A stretch of 64,000 bases of DNA, taken from Acidobacteriota bacterium. GTDB lineage: Bacteria; Acidobacteriota; Blastocatellia; RBC074. This document shows positions 1-8,913 of this stretch, one piece after another. How positions within the stretch are numbered: the stretch's first letter is position 1; the number at the start of each line of letters is the position of its first letter. The DNA lies in the NCBI GenBank assembly GCA_018268995.1, contig JAFDVL010000041.1, forward strand, positions 1 through 64,000, written 5' to 3'. Under the pieces are notes generated by a model that saw only the letters and a program-made list of their open reading frames with translations, ran no database searches and was not told the DNA's origin. The translations under genes were made by a program, and so were the position numbers.

Positions 1-492
1 GCTTCGATGGACATCATTGACAACGTGATGCCCCACATTGGCGGCGAAGAAGAAAAGGTCGAAGAAGAACCGCAAAAAATCATGGGCAAACTAGGCGCAG
101 GAAAAATCGAGATCGCGCCGTTCAAAGTCAGCGCCCAATGCAACCGCGTACCAGTCCAGGACGGGCATCTGGAATCAGTACGCGTAAAGTTAAGTAAATC
201 TGCCACAATTGAAGAGGTCGCCGCCGCATTGAGTGCTTTTACAGGGTTACCGCAGGAACTAAAGCTGCCGACCGCACCTGCGCGGCCTGTAATCGTGCGC
301 ACCGAAAAAGATCGCCCACAACCACGACTGGATCGAGATGCTGAAGGTGGTATGGCAACAGTAGTGGGAAGGATCAGCAAAGATACAATTTTCGATTTCA
401 AGTTCACGCTGATTAGCCACAATACAGTTCGTGGTGCCGCAGGTGCTGCGTTGTTGAATGCTGAGTTGTTGGTGGCGAAGGGACTGCTGTAA
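1..492 (+). CDS. asd: Aspartate-semialdehyde dehydrogenase, C-terminal part (5' end outside window)
   Basis: This is the last 163 codons of aspartate-semialdehyde dehydrogenase, which reduces aspartyl phosphate to the semialdehyde in the shared lysine/threonine/methionine pathway. The reading frame is open from base 1, so the gene begins upstream. Visible are the dimerisation-domain block NVMPHIGGEEEKVEEEPQKI and the family signature VSAQCNRVPVQDGH, then the C-terminal NTVRGAAGAALLNAELL, which belongs to the active-site/NADP interface. The pattern resembles the archaeal/fungal-like branch of the family. The catalytic cysteine lies outside the window. The stop at 490-492 is five bases before the next start, and aspartokinase and threonine synthase follow on the same strand, which supports the call. 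Identification is firm; the full length is unknown. Confidence 0.93.
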   Translation, partial: ASMDIIDNVMPHIGGEEEKVEEEPQKIMGKLGAGKIEIAPFKVSAQCNRVPVQDGHLESVRVKLSKSATIEEVAAALSAFTGLPQELKLPTAPARPVIVRTEKDRPQPRLDRDAEGGMATVVGRISKDTIFDFKFTLISHNTVRGAAGAALLNAELLVAKGLL

Positions 493-497
493 GGCTT

Positions 498-1211
498 ATG
501 GCAAAGCTGCAAACAATGCCGCCGATTTCGATTTCGCAAACAGACTTAGCTGCATTTGGTGAAACCTGGAAAAATAATGGCGACAGCCTTAGTCGCACTC
601 CACCCAATTCATCCAGTCAGCTTGGCAATTTGTTCGATAGCGCGGTTGGGTTATCGCTTTCCATAATGCTCGGCAGAATTCCCATCGTAAGGCCTGCCTC
701 AACGGCATTGAGCGTTGCATCAGAATGCGTCGAAGTTGGGCCGGTTAGAGTCATTGGCGGCGTTCGTCCGCAAAATTTTGATGTTGGCTATCGCCCCGAT
801 GGTGTTCGCTTTGCCTTTGATAGCAAAACGTTGAATGATGCGACGAGTGTCAAAAAGAATTGGCAGAACATGATTAACGACTTGGCAACAGAAGCGACGA
901 CTGTGCATAGCCGATTCCCGCACGCACTTGTTGCCTTTATGGTCGTTATTCCAACACCGTGTTTGGTTGAGCCACAGCGCGCAGCCATCATTGAAACGCT
1001 GGAACGACTGGCGCGGCGCACAAGCGTTGCCGACCCTGATTATATGGCTGAAGCAATCTCGCTGGTACTCTGGAATCCTGATGACGGCAGCATTGATCCA
1101 GTCATGCCTTTGCCAGAATCCCCTTTGCGCCTCGAAAGATTCCCCACAACAATTGAATCAATCTACATCAATCGCTACAAAGGATTACCGCCACATGCAG
1201 TAGCGGAATAA
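498..1211 (+). CDS. Probable type II restriction endonuclease (PD-D-x-K nuclease)
   Basis: A 237-residue protein directly before a DNA adenine methyltransferase. It contains a good PD-(D/E)xK nuclease core: Pro100-Asp101, six residues, then Asp108-Ser-Lys110, followed by an amphipathic helix with KKNWQNMINDLATEA that would pack next to the active site. Size and position fit a small type II restriction enzyme. I do not recognise a specific sequence family, so the recognition site is unknown. It starts five bases after the asd stop and ends 23 bases before the methyltransferase, so all are likely cotranscribed. The nuclease motif is seen directly; the restriction role rests on that motif plus the adjacent methyltransferase. 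A different DNA-processing nuclease remains possible. Confidence 0.68.
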   Translation: MAKLQTMPPISISQTDLAAFGETWKNNGDSLSRTPPNSSSQLGNLFDSAVGLSLSIMLGRIPIVRPASTALSVASECVEVGPVRVIGGVRPQNFDVGYRPDGVRFAFDSKTLNDATSVKKNWQNMINDLATEATTVHSRFPHALVAFMVVIPTPCLVEPQRAAIIETLERLARRTSVADPDYMAEAISLVLWNPDDGSIDPVMPLPESPLRLERFPTTIESIYINRYKGLPPHAVAE

Positions 1212-1234
1212 TTCATTACCGAAGAGGATAAGTT

Positions 1235-2986
1235 TTGAGTAAAGAAGCGCCGTCATACCAAAAATTGCGAGGTGGTTATTATACGCCCCAAGCTATCGCC
1301 GAATTTCTGGCGCGGTGGGCCATTCAATCTCCTCAGACAAAAGTTCTCGAACCAAGTTGCGGTGATGGCTCAATCTTAACCGCAGCCATCAAAGAATTAC
1401 GAGCGCAGGGCGCAACCAAACAGCAGATTTCCGAGTTGGTTAAAGGGGTCGAACTCGACAATGAAGAACGAGCTAAAGCATTACAACGCTATGCACAATT
1501 TGCCACGCTTAAAAATGAAAACCCAATTCACAGCGGCGATTTTTTTGCATTTTGCCAGCAAAATCTGGAACCACGAGGTTTATTCGCAGGGTTGAAAGAT
1601 AGTGAGTACCCGCTGTTCGATGCGGTCATTGGCAATCCGCCATTTATTCGATACCAAAACTTTGCAGAAGAACATCGGCGTCCAGCCTTTGAAATCATGC
1701 GCCGCGCCGGCATGTCGCCGAACCGCTTAACGAATTCGTGGGTTCCTTTCATCGTAGCGTCGGCGTTTATGCTGAACGAAAAAGGCCGTCTGGCAATGGT
1801 TGTTCCGGCTGAATTATTGCAAGTGAATTACTCAGCTGAACTGCGGCGATTCCTATCAGATTACTTCAACAAAATTTCGCTCATTACCTTTCGCCAGTTG
1901 GTGTTTGATGGCATCCAACAGGAAGTTGTGTTGCTATTAGCCGAACGAAATGGTGGTGGGCAAGGCGGTATCCGCGCCATTGAACTCGGGGGAATAGAGG
2001 ATTTGGCAAGTTATGCATACAATGATTTTGCTAAACGCGAATTGAAGCCGCTTGATCATTCGTCGGAGAAGTGGACACAGTATTTTCTCTCAAAAAAAGA
2101 AATTGATTTTCTCCGTGCAGTTAAAAAGCATCCTGACCTCAAGTTGACTGGCGATGTAATGGAGGTAGATGTGGGGATCGTCACAGGTCAAAATCAGTTT
2201 TTCGTGCTGAATCGGGAACAAATTGTACAGAACGGTCTACAAGACTTTACGCAAAGAATCGTTAGTCGTTCTGGCCACCTAAAAGGAATCGTTTTTTCAG
2301 AGCATGATTACGCAGACAATATAAACAGTAATTTACCGTCATTTCTTTTAGATTTCCCCCAGGTGGATTTGAATGAGTTACCACCAGAGCTTAAAGCATA
2401 TGTGCGCTTTGGTGAAGAACAGGCGTGGCATACGGGGTTCAAATGCCGGATTCGCCAACGATGGTATGTTGTGCCTTCGGTTTGGACTCCAGATGCGTTT
2501 ATGCTCAGGCAAGTCCATGCCTATCCGAAATTAATTTTGAATCAAGCTAGGGCAACTTGCACTGATACGATTCACCGCGTTAGGTTTCGACAATCACAAG
2601 AAAAAAAAGTGGTAACAGCCGCCTTTCTGAATTCATTAACTTTTGCATTTGCTGAGGTGGTCGGAAGAAGTTATGGAGGTGGGGTGCTGGAATTAGAGCC
2701 AAATGAGGCTGAAAAACTTCCGCTACCATTACACTTGGCTGTGCAATTGGATGCCGACGAATTACATGCGCAGTTAATTAAGCAAGGAATTTACACCGTA
2801 TTGGAAATTACAGATCAGACTTTACTGAGCAAAGGATTAGGCTTGAGCCAGAGAGAAATAAAAGGACTTCGGCAAATTTGGGAGAAGCTCAGAGATCGGC
2901 GAATTAACCGAAAAGCAGTAGCAAAAGTAAAAGAGTCCCGTATCAAAACATCGGGCGGAGCGATGGTCGTTAGCCGCTCTCTTTAG
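1235..2986 (+). CDS. N6-adenine DNA methyltransferase, type II (Eco57I/TaqI-like)
   Basis: A 583-residue class I adenine methyltransferase. The N-terminal KLRGGYYTP block and motif I (VLEPSCGDGSIL, residues 37-48) bind S-adenosylmethionine; motif IV is NPPFIRYQ at residues 134-141, diagnostic of N6-adenine (or N4-cytosine) amino-methyltransferases. The C-terminal half (about 290-520) resembles a TaqI-like target-recognition domain. The start is TTG at 1235 with GAAGAGG about seven bases upstream; no better ATG lies near. Together with the preceding nuclease it forms a restriction-modification pair that sits between asd and lysC, with only 13 bases between its stop and the lysC start. The methyltransferase class is clear; the DNA target cannot be read from sequence. 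Confidence 0.9.
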   Translation: MSKEAPSYQKLRGGYYTPQAIAEFLARWAIQSPQTKVLEPSCGDGSILTAAIKELRAQGATKQQISELVKGVELDNEERAKALQRYAQFATLKNENPIHSGDFFAFCQQNLEPRGLFAGLKDSEYPLFDAVIGNPPFIRYQNFAEEHRRPAFEIMRRAGMSPNRLTNSWVPFIVASAFMLNEKGRLAMVVPAELLQVNYSAELRRFLSDYFNKISLITFRQLVFDGIQQEVVLLLAERNGGGQGGIRAIELGGIEDLASYAYNDFAKRELKPLDHSSEKWTQYFLSKKEIDFLRAVKKHPDLKLTGDVMEVDVGIVTGQNQFFVLNREQIVQNGLQDFTQRIVSRSGHLKGIVFSEHDYADNINSNLPSFLLDFPQVDLNELPPELKAYVRFGEEQAWHTGFKCRIRQRWYVVPSVWTPDAFMLRQVHAYPKLILNQARATCTDTIHRVRFRQSQEKKVVTAAFLNSLTFAFAEVVGRSYGGGVLELEPNEAEKLPLPLHLAVQLDADELHAQLIKQGIYTVLEITDQTLLSKGLGLSQREIKGLRQIWEKLRDRRINRKAVAKVKESRIKTSGGAMVVSRSL

Positions 2987-2999
2987 TTACTTGGTATTT

Positions 3000-4415
3000 A
3001 TGCTCATAATAATGAAATTTGGCGGCACATCGGTGGGCAGTGCTGAACGCATTGCCGAAGCCGCCAATTTAGTCGTCAAATCTGTTAACGAAGGTCATGA
3101 GGTTGTTGTTGTGACCTCAGCAATGAGCGGCGTCACGAATAAATTGATTGCTGCCGCTGAAAATGCTGTCAAAGGCCACTGGCATGTTTCCGTGCGTGAT
3201 GAACTGTATGAGCCTCATCGCAATTCGGCCCATTTGTTAATTCGAGATGATGCCGGACGGCGACGTGATGCGCTGAACGCGATGCTCAAACACGTCGAGC
3301 AATTTGAGACACTGTGCAAAGGACTCACGATGATCCGCGAGTTAAGCCCGCGCACGCTGGATGCGATCTCAGGGATAGGCGAAATGCTTTGCGCGCCTCT
3401 GCTTTCTGGCGCGATTGCCACTCAGGGCAAGACCTCCACGCCCCTTGAAGCAACCGAACTGATCGTCACAAATAATCAATTTGGACAAGCTGAACCTCAG
3501 ATGGAAAAAACGCGTGCAAAGACGCGCTCGCGTTTATTGCCGATGCTGGAAGCGGGCGAAATTCCTGTCATCACAGGCTTCATTGGAGCCAATGAAGATG
3601 GGGTTACGACCACTTTGGGACGCGGCGGTTCGGATTATTCCGCTTCCATTCTCGGCGCGGCGCTGGATGCAGATGAGATTTGGATTTGGACGGATGTGGA
3701 TGGGGTCATGTCGGCAAACCCTTCGGAAGTACCCGAAGCCAGGACGTTGCGCGAGATTTCTTACAGCGAAGCGGCGGAGATGGCCTACTACGGTGCAAAA
3801 GTTTTGCATTACAAAACGATCCTTCCGGCGTACAAACAAAATATTCCGGTTCGCATCTTGAATACGTTCAACCCGACGAATGCTGGCACGCGTGTCAGCG
3901 TTGAGGGTCGCCCTTCGGCACGTGGGGTCAAAGCCGTGACCTCCATTCGCAATGTCAGCCTAATTTCGATCAGCGGTAAAGGGATGCAGGGGATTCCGGG
4001 AATTGCGGCAAAAACCTTTGATACTGTCGCCGAAGAAAAAGCGAACGTGTTAATGATCATGCAAGCTTCGTCTGAGAATAATATTTGCTTTGTCGTGAAC
4101 TCCAACGAAGCCAACCGTGTGGTGAATGCACTGCGAGAGTCGCTCGCTGTAGATTTGTTCCAAGGCCATATCGAAGACATTTCAGCCGACGACTCAATTG
4201 CAATCGTGGCTGTCGTCGGGGATAAGATGAAAGGAACAACCGGGATTTCAGCGAAGGTCTTTGGCGCAATGGGCGAAAGCCAAATCAATGTGATTGCCAT
4301 CTCGCAAGGCTCTTCAGAAGTGAACATCTCGCTGATTGTCGCCGAAAAAGATGCAGCCAAAGCCGTGCTGGCCATCCATCAGGCGTTCGAGCTACACAAA
4401 CCGTCGAGTGAGTAA
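3000..4415 (+). CDS. lysC: Aspartate kinase
   Basis: Phosphorylates aspartate, the committed step of the aspartate-family amino acids. The N terminus has the kinase signature MKFGGTSVGS, the catalytic domain contains GFIGANEDGVTTTLGRGGSD (nucleotide/aspartate binding), and two ACT regulatory domains follow: one around ISGKGMQGIPGIAAKTF and the other around AVVGDKMKGTTGISAKVFGA, implying feedback control by lysine and/or threonine. At 471 residues it matches the longer monofunctional class, similar to the kinase half of ThrA. A TTG lies nine bases upstream at 2991, but ATG 3000 gives the usual N terminus. The stop abuts the next ATG at 4416. With asd upstream and thrC downstream, it forms a threonine/lysine branch operon. 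Confidence 0.96.
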   Translation: MLIIMKFGGTSVGSAERIAEAANLVVKSVNEGHEVVVVTSAMSGVTNKLIAAAENAVKGHWHVSVRDELYEPHRNSAHLLIRDDAGRRRDALNAMLKHVEQFETLCKGLTMIRELSPRTLDAISGIGEMLCAPLLSGAIATQGKTSTPLEATELIVTNNQFGQAEPQMEKTRAKTRSRLLPMLEAGEIPVITGFIGANEDGVTTTLGRGGSDYSASILGAALDADEIWIWTDVDGVMSANPSEVPEARTLREISYSEAAEMAYYGAKVLHYKTILPAYKQNIPVRILNTFNPTNAGTRVSVEGRPSARGVKAVTSIRNVSLISISGKGMQGIPGIAAKTFDTVAEEKANVLMIMQASSENNICFVVNSNEANRVVNALRESLAVDLFQGHIEDISADDSIAIVAVVGDKMKGTTGISAKVFGAMGESQINVIAISQGSSEVNISLIVAEKDAAKAVLAIHQAFELHKPSSE

Positions 4416-4667
4416 ATGAAAACCAAAACAGAAAAGTGGCAACAGGGTCTGTACCCTTCAGAAATCATCACCGCAACCTGCAATTGTGGCCACAATATTG
4501 ACCACGAAAAAGTTGGGTTGGAACGCAGGTATAGTTTTTGGATGAATTTGGCCCAATTTCTGGGAGTGACGCCGATTCCCCATCAGCTTATCTGGTACTG
4601 TCGTCAATGCGGAAAAGAGTTTGCCTCCACTTCAGACCGCGATATTTGCGATTATTACTCCATTTAG
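4416..4667 (+). CDS. Small zinc-ribbon-like protein of unknown function
   Basis: An 83-residue protein whose ATG directly follows the lysC stop. Two cysteine pairs, Cys22-x-Cys24 (TCNCGHNID) and Cys62-x-x-Cys65 (YCRQCGKEF), suggest one zinc-ribbon fold with a 37-residue insert. It has no signal peptide or membrane segment. It is placed between lysC and thrC with 0- and 26-base gaps, so it is cotranscribed with them. I do not recognise a family. It could bind metal in support of threonine synthase, which has its own N-terminal zinc ribbon here, but that is guesswork from position only. Confidence 0.65.
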   Translation: MKTKTEKWQQGLYPSEIITATCNCGHNIDHEKVGLERRYSFWMNLAQFLGVTPIPHQLIWYCRQCGKEFASTSDRDICDYYSI

Positions 4668-4693
4668 AATTCAGCTCGCCTCACCTTTAATTT

Positions 4694-6022
4694 ATGCCGT
4701 TTCTTCAATGCATTGAATCAAACTGCCAAGCGCAATTTGATACCCATTCTCGTATTTACACCTGTGAACGTTGCGGCGGGTTGCTTGATCTGGTTCACGA
4801 AGTCAGAGCCTTTGACCCCGAACAATTGAAGCGCAGCTGGGATCAACGCCTTGCGTCGAAAGAGCCTGCCAATCAGAGCGGTGTCTGGCGCTTTCGTGAA
4901 TTACTCCCGGAAGTGGATGAAGCCAACATCATCACAATGATTGAGGGGAATACGCAGCTTTTTGATGCGCCACGCTCAGCAGAATATGCAGGAAGGGGGC
5001 AACTGACATTCAAGCATTTGGGCATGAATCCAACCGGCTCTTTCAAGGATTTGGGCATGACGACAGGAGTAACGCAAGCCCAGAAACTCGGAGCGAATAG
5101 TGTCGCCTGTGCCAGTACCGGCAACACTTCGGCTTCAATGGCCGCGTATGCGGCGCGTGCCGGGATGAAGGCAGTAATTTTCATCCCATCGGGCCAGATT
5201 TCGCTCGGCAAACTTTCGCAAGCATTAGATTACGGAGCAACTGTTGTCCAAATTGATGGTGACTTCGACGATGCAATGCGACTGGTACGTGACATCACCA
5301 AAGATTCACCGCTTTATTTGCTCAATTCGGTGAATCCGTTTCGACTGGAAGGGCAAAAAACAATTGCCTTTGAAATGCTGCAACAACGCGATTGGCAGGT
5401 GCCGGATCGAATCGTAGTGCCGGGCGGGAATCTGGGCAACTCCTCCGCGATTGCCAAAGGGTTATTGGAACTGATTGAGATGGGATTCATTGACCATCTT
5501 CCTCAAATCACCATTATTCAAGCAGAAGGCGCAAACCCGCTCTACCAACTGTGGCAACGCATTCAGAGCGAGGGCAGCGACACGCAGGCACTTCAACCCG
5601 TCAAAGGCGCGACAACGCTTGCCACTGCAATCAAGATTGGAAATCCGGTTTCGTGGCAAAAATCATTGCGCGGTTTGCTGAAGAGTCACGGCGAAGTCGA
5701 GCAAGTCAGCGAGCAGGAAATCGCGGATGCCAAAGCAATCATTGGTCGCGATGGGATTGGTTGCGAACCGGCCTCGGCGGTGACGTTAGCGGGCATCCGA
5801 AAACTTGTTGCAGCAGGACGCATTCAGCCCAATGAAGACATCGTTGCGATCCTGACTGGCCATGTGCTGAAAGACCCTGATTATGTCGTGAACTATCATC
5901 GCGGCGAATTAAGCTTCACAGATAAGCTCGGCCAAAAACATTTATTGTCGTCGAACTATGCCAGCCAATGGATACAGGTCGGGGCGGATCGAAGTGAAAT
6001 AGAGAAAGCATTAAGTTTGTAG
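4694..6022 (+). CDS. thrC: Threonine synthase
   Basis: PLP-dependent conversion of O-phosphohomoserine to threonine. The protein (442 residues) starts with a four-cysteine zinc ribbon (Cys6, Cys11, Cys24, Cys27) as in the threonine synthase subgroup with an N-terminal zinc finger. The PLP-binding lysine is Lys118 in NPTGSFKDLGMT, followed by the substrate/PLP loop ACASTGNTSASMAAYAARAG and the glycine loop VPGGNLGNSSAI. LTGHVLKDPDYV near the C terminus is also typical. It is the last gene of the asd-lysC-thrC operon; the next gene is convergent. No clear terminator hairpin was found in the 33-base gap. Confidence 0.95.
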   Translation: MPFLQCIESNCQAQFDTHSRIYTCERCGGLLDLVHEVRAFDPEQLKRSWDQRLASKEPANQSGVWRFRELLPEVDEANIITMIEGNTQLFDAPRSAEYAGRGQLTFKHLGMNPTGSFKDLGMTTGVTQAQKLGANSVACASTGNTSASMAAYAARAGMKAVIFIPSGQISLGKLSQALDYGATVVQIDGDFDDAMRLVRDITKDSPLYLLNSVNPFRLEGQKTIAFEMLQQRDWQVPDRIVVPGGNLGNSSAIAKGLLELIEMGFIDHLPQITIIQAEGANPLYQLWQRIQSEGSDTQALQPVKGATTLATAIKIGNPVSWQKSLRGLLKSHGEVEQVSEQEIADAKAIIGRDGIGCEPASAVTLAGIRKLVAAGRIQPNEDIVAILTGHVLKDPDYVVNYHRGELSFTDKLGQKHLLSSNYASQWIQVGADRSEIEKALSL

Positions 6023-6055
6023 CCTAATCTCACTCTGCGTCAGTCCATCATGATG

Positions 6056-6532
6056 TCAGGAGTGATTGTTCGCGTATTGAGAAGTTCTTCGCCTCGTCTT
6101 TGAAGAACCACCATCAGCGTGTCCCAACCAAAGCCCAATAACAATAAGCAATAAGAAGATTCCTGCGGTCACAAGGTTCGGATAAATGATTTTCCCCAAA
6201 TAATGTGGCTCCTTGCCCACCTCGCCCGCCCACCAAGTGGAAGATGGTAAGAGAAATGGAATGTAAAATAAGGGCAACCAAAAACTAGCAGCAATCAAAG
6301 ATGCAATTTTTATCGCGAGCTTTGGTTCTTGTGACTGTCGCCATAAAAGCCAGATAGCAACGGCAGAGACACCAGCTAAAAAAAATAAGAGTAAGGCTCC
6401 GTGAAAACGTGCATGCGGATGCCAGGCTGGATGGAGAAGGTGATTAGGTGACCAGTCCAAAATAAATGAAGAGATTACGCCTGCGGCTAAAACTCCCGTC
6501 AAGGTTACTTTTGCAAGAGAAAGTTTGTTCAT
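6056..6532 (-). CDS. Conserved four-helix membrane protein (possibly DUF6640-like)
   Basis: A 158-residue integral membrane protein with four predicted transmembrane helices and a short basic C-terminal tail (SSKTRRRTS). Between helices 1 and 2 is the motif HLLHPAWHPHARFHG, His/Pro-rich and probably at the membrane surface; it recalls the DUF6640 family, but I cannot confirm that. The start is placed at ATG 6532 because GGAG lies eight bases upstream on that strand; the in-frame ATG at 6550 has no comparable site. It is convergent with thrC and divergent from the metallophosphoesterase gene. Function is unknown. Confidence 0.6.
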   Translation of the reverse strand: MNKLSLAKVTLTGVLAAGVISSFILDWSPNHLLHPAWHPHARFHGALLLFFLAGVSAVAIWLLWRQSQEPKLAIKIASLIAASFWLPLFYIPFLLPSSTWWAGEVGKEPHYLGKIIYPNLVTAGIFLLLIVIGLWLGHADGGSSKTRRRTSQYANNHS

Positions 6533-6550
6533 TGGAACACTCCGAATCAT

Positions 6551-6887
6551 GAAGCTTAATTGTCCTACAAAAACCTAAACGGTCACCTGAGCATTCCATT
6601 AACGAGCGTTGTCAATTGCATTACAAACGATCATTTCAATTGTTGTGAGTACCAAAGGCAAGGTTTATGGCGGATGCCAGGGAATATTTATAGACACGCC
6701 CTGTGACCAATCATATAATTCGACCTGTTTTTATAAGAGTTCAATGTATTGGGATTATTTGCTGTACCCCCCTCGGCCAAGTCACAGTCCGGTAGAGTTT
6801 CGTGGGTTTTATACTCGCCTGACCTGTGAGATTTCCCCCATTTCCGTAAGCATCGGATCAATCCCAATTGAGGATGGAATATTTTGT
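6551..6887. other. Intergenic region between divergent genes
   Basis: About 337 bases separate the small membrane protein gene from the probable start of the metallophosphoesterase gene. It must hold promoters for both, but I see no convincing -35/-10 pair. A reading frame continuous with the downstream gene extends back to a TTG at 6609; its translation lacks family similarity or a ribosome binding site, so I treat it as non-coding. Confidence 0.4.
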
Positions 6888-8864
6888 ATGGAAAATCTGC
6901 AAGACACAAAAGTTATAAAAAAAGCCCACTGGAAAGAGGCATTTACTGAATTCGTAAAATTGCTTTGGCATCCAGCGCCAACGTGGCAAAAAAAGATGGT
7001 GCGCTGGTATAGCCCCAAACAATTGCTACGAACGGCATCTGAAGTATTCATTTCCTCGATTCTGGGGCGTCATGCCGACCGTCGTTCCATCGAAGCGTCC
7101 AATCGCCCGCCGAAATATTTTGATTTTTCCGGGATTAAGGATGATGCGCTCCCGCCTGCCCCCAAAGAAGGCTATCGAATCACACGAGAGGCGCGGAAAA
7201 TTGTATTGCCCACTGAGAGCAATGCTTTATGGATTGATTATGTTAGTGATCTTGGGGATGGCTGGGACTCCACGTTTGCAATTGCAAACCAACTTTCGCA
7301 GGAACGCTTTCCGATAAAGTTACCTAACGGCGACGTTGAATCACTACATCGTGGGAATATTCTGATTTTTGGGGGTGATGAGGTATACCCAACAGCTGTG
7401 CGTGAGGAATATCAGAACAGATTGGTGATCCCCTATCAAATGGCATTTTCCCAAATCCCGACCAATCAACCTTTTCTATTTGCCTTGCCGGGCAATCACG
7501 ATTGGTACGATAGCTTGTCAGCTTTTATTGAATTTTTTGGGGATTATGAAAAAAGCGACTTTGCAGATGGTCGTTGGTGTGCGCCCCAAAACCGCAGCTA
7601 TTTTGCGCTTCAGTTGCCGCATGGCTGGTGGATTTTTGGCATTGATGTGCAGCTCCAGTCCGACCTTGATTACTGGCAATTCAAGTACTTCAAAAAAATC
7701 GTAGAAGAACGGATGCAACCGGGAGATCGTGTCGTTTTTTGCTGTGCAGAGCCATACTGGATGTACAACAAGATGTTTGCGTCTTCGCAAAAAAAATACG
7801 AAAAATCCAATCTTAAAATGCTGGTAGATTTCATTGATCCGCACAATGAACTGAATGAAACAGACAATTCAATACCCGATAAATCCAAACACATTGCCGT
7901 GTTTTTAGCCGGAGATTTGCACCATTACTATCGTGTTTGGAATCGGAAAAATAATGATCTCAACATCACGGCAGGTGGCGGAGGCGCGTTTTTGCATCCG
8001 ACACACGGAGCCGCAGGCAAAGCATTTCGCGGCAAAGAATACAGTACCAGTTGCTATCCCGAAAAAAGTACGTCCTGGCTGCTGGGACTGAAGAACATTT
8101 TCTTTCTCCCTTACAACCCGACCTTTGGGATTATTACAGGTGTACTTTATGTGCTGTTTGCCTGGTTTTTTGTGGCTAGTTTGGGGGAATCGGGATTTTC
8201 GCGGATATTGACCAAACGCGGGGACTTATTAACTCTGCAAACACCGCTCTTGATCGCATCGCTTTACAATCCATTCCTTTCCTTTTTGATCTTCGCGATC
8301 ATGTTAGGGTTCATTTTATTTACCTACACTGAACACAATAACCCTATCTTTCGCTGGATTGGCGGCTCACTGCATGGTCTTGGACATATCGTGGCGGCGC
8401 TTTTTACATGCGTGTTGGGATACGCAACATATCTCTCAGTGAAACCAGCTGATGCAACGGATGTCTTTCACCAATTACCAGCAATGGCATTTGCGGCGCT
8501 GGTCATTTTCCTGGGAGGTTGGGCAGTGGGTTCTTGTCTGGTAGGAATCTATTTATTGATCTCGCTGAATGTATTTGGACAACACACGACCGCAGCATTC
8601 TCTTCTCTCCGCATCGAAGGATGGAAGAATTTTCTGCGCCTCAAACTTGATTTGGAAACAGGCACCTTGACGATCTACCCCATAGGCATTAGACGCCCAC
8701 CACACCGCAAAGAGTGGGAAATGCAATTCTCTTCCCGGCCCGATTTGCCTGATCATTTTGCCTTGAAAAACGGAGGCCAAATCGAGGCGGAATTGATTGA
8801 CGGCCCAATTGAATTAACGCCCGTGAAGCATGGGAAAAATGGATTGGAAGTCTCGTTTCCGTAA
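6888..8864 (+). CDS. Membrane-associated metallophosphoesterase
   Basis: A 658-residue calcineurin-like phosphoesterase followed by a membrane domain. Metal-site motifs in order: SDLGDGWD, FGGDEVYP (GDxx acid), LPGNHDWYDS (GNHD signature) and LAGDLHHYYRV (GDxH-type). After roughly residue 420 come about five hydrophobic helices, then a soluble tail. The substrate cannot be told; nucleotides, phospholipids or phosphoproteins are all possible for this superfamily. Start chosen at ATG 6888 (GGA nine bases upstream) because the upstream frame shows no conserved sequence. The gene is convergent with the patatin gene, whose product is also membrane-bound. The enzyme class is well supported; the role is unknown. 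Confidence 0.78.
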   Translation: MENLQDTKVIKKAHWKEAFTEFVKLLWHPAPTWQKKMVRWYSPKQLLRTASEVFISSILGRHADRRSIEASNRPPKYFDFSGIKDDALPPAPKEGYRITREARKIVLPTESNALWIDYVSDLGDGWDSTFAIANQLSQERFPIKLPNGDVESLHRGNILIFGGDEVYPTAVREEYQNRLVIPYQMAFSQIPTNQPFLFALPGNHDWYDSLSAFIEFFGDYEKSDFADGRWCAPQNRSYFALQLPHGWWIFGIDVQLQSDLDYWQFKYFKKIVEERMQPGDRVVFCCAEPYWMYNKMFASSQKKYEKSNLKMLVDFIDPHNELNETDNSIPDKSKHIAVFLAGDLHHYYRVWNRKNNDLNITAGGGGAFLHPTHGAAGKAFRGKEYSTSCYPEKSTSWLLGLKNIFFLPYNPTFGIITGVLYVLFAWFFVASLGESGFSRILTKRGDLLTLQTPLLIASLYNPFLSFLIFAIMLGFILFTYTEHNNPIFRWIGGSLHGLGHIVAALFTCVLGYATYLSVKPADATDVFHQLPAMAFAALVIFLGGWAVGSCLVGIYLLISLNVFGQHTTAAFSSLRIEGWKNFLRLKLDLETGTLTIYPIGIRRPPHRKEWEMQFSSRPDLPDHFALKNGGQIEAELIDGPIELTPVKHGKNGLEVSFP

Positions 8865-8913
8865 AGTCTCCTCGCCGATCAACTGAGGAAGAAGCTTTCC
8901 ACAGTCGGACAGC

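Noticed and set aside
2991..2999. TTG at 2991 as the lysC start
   Set aside because: ATG 3000 gives the normal aspartokinase N terminus.
6609..6887. Upstream extension of the metallophosphoesterase
   Set aside because: TTG start without ribosome site, low-quality translation lacking family sequence; ATG 6888 is better.
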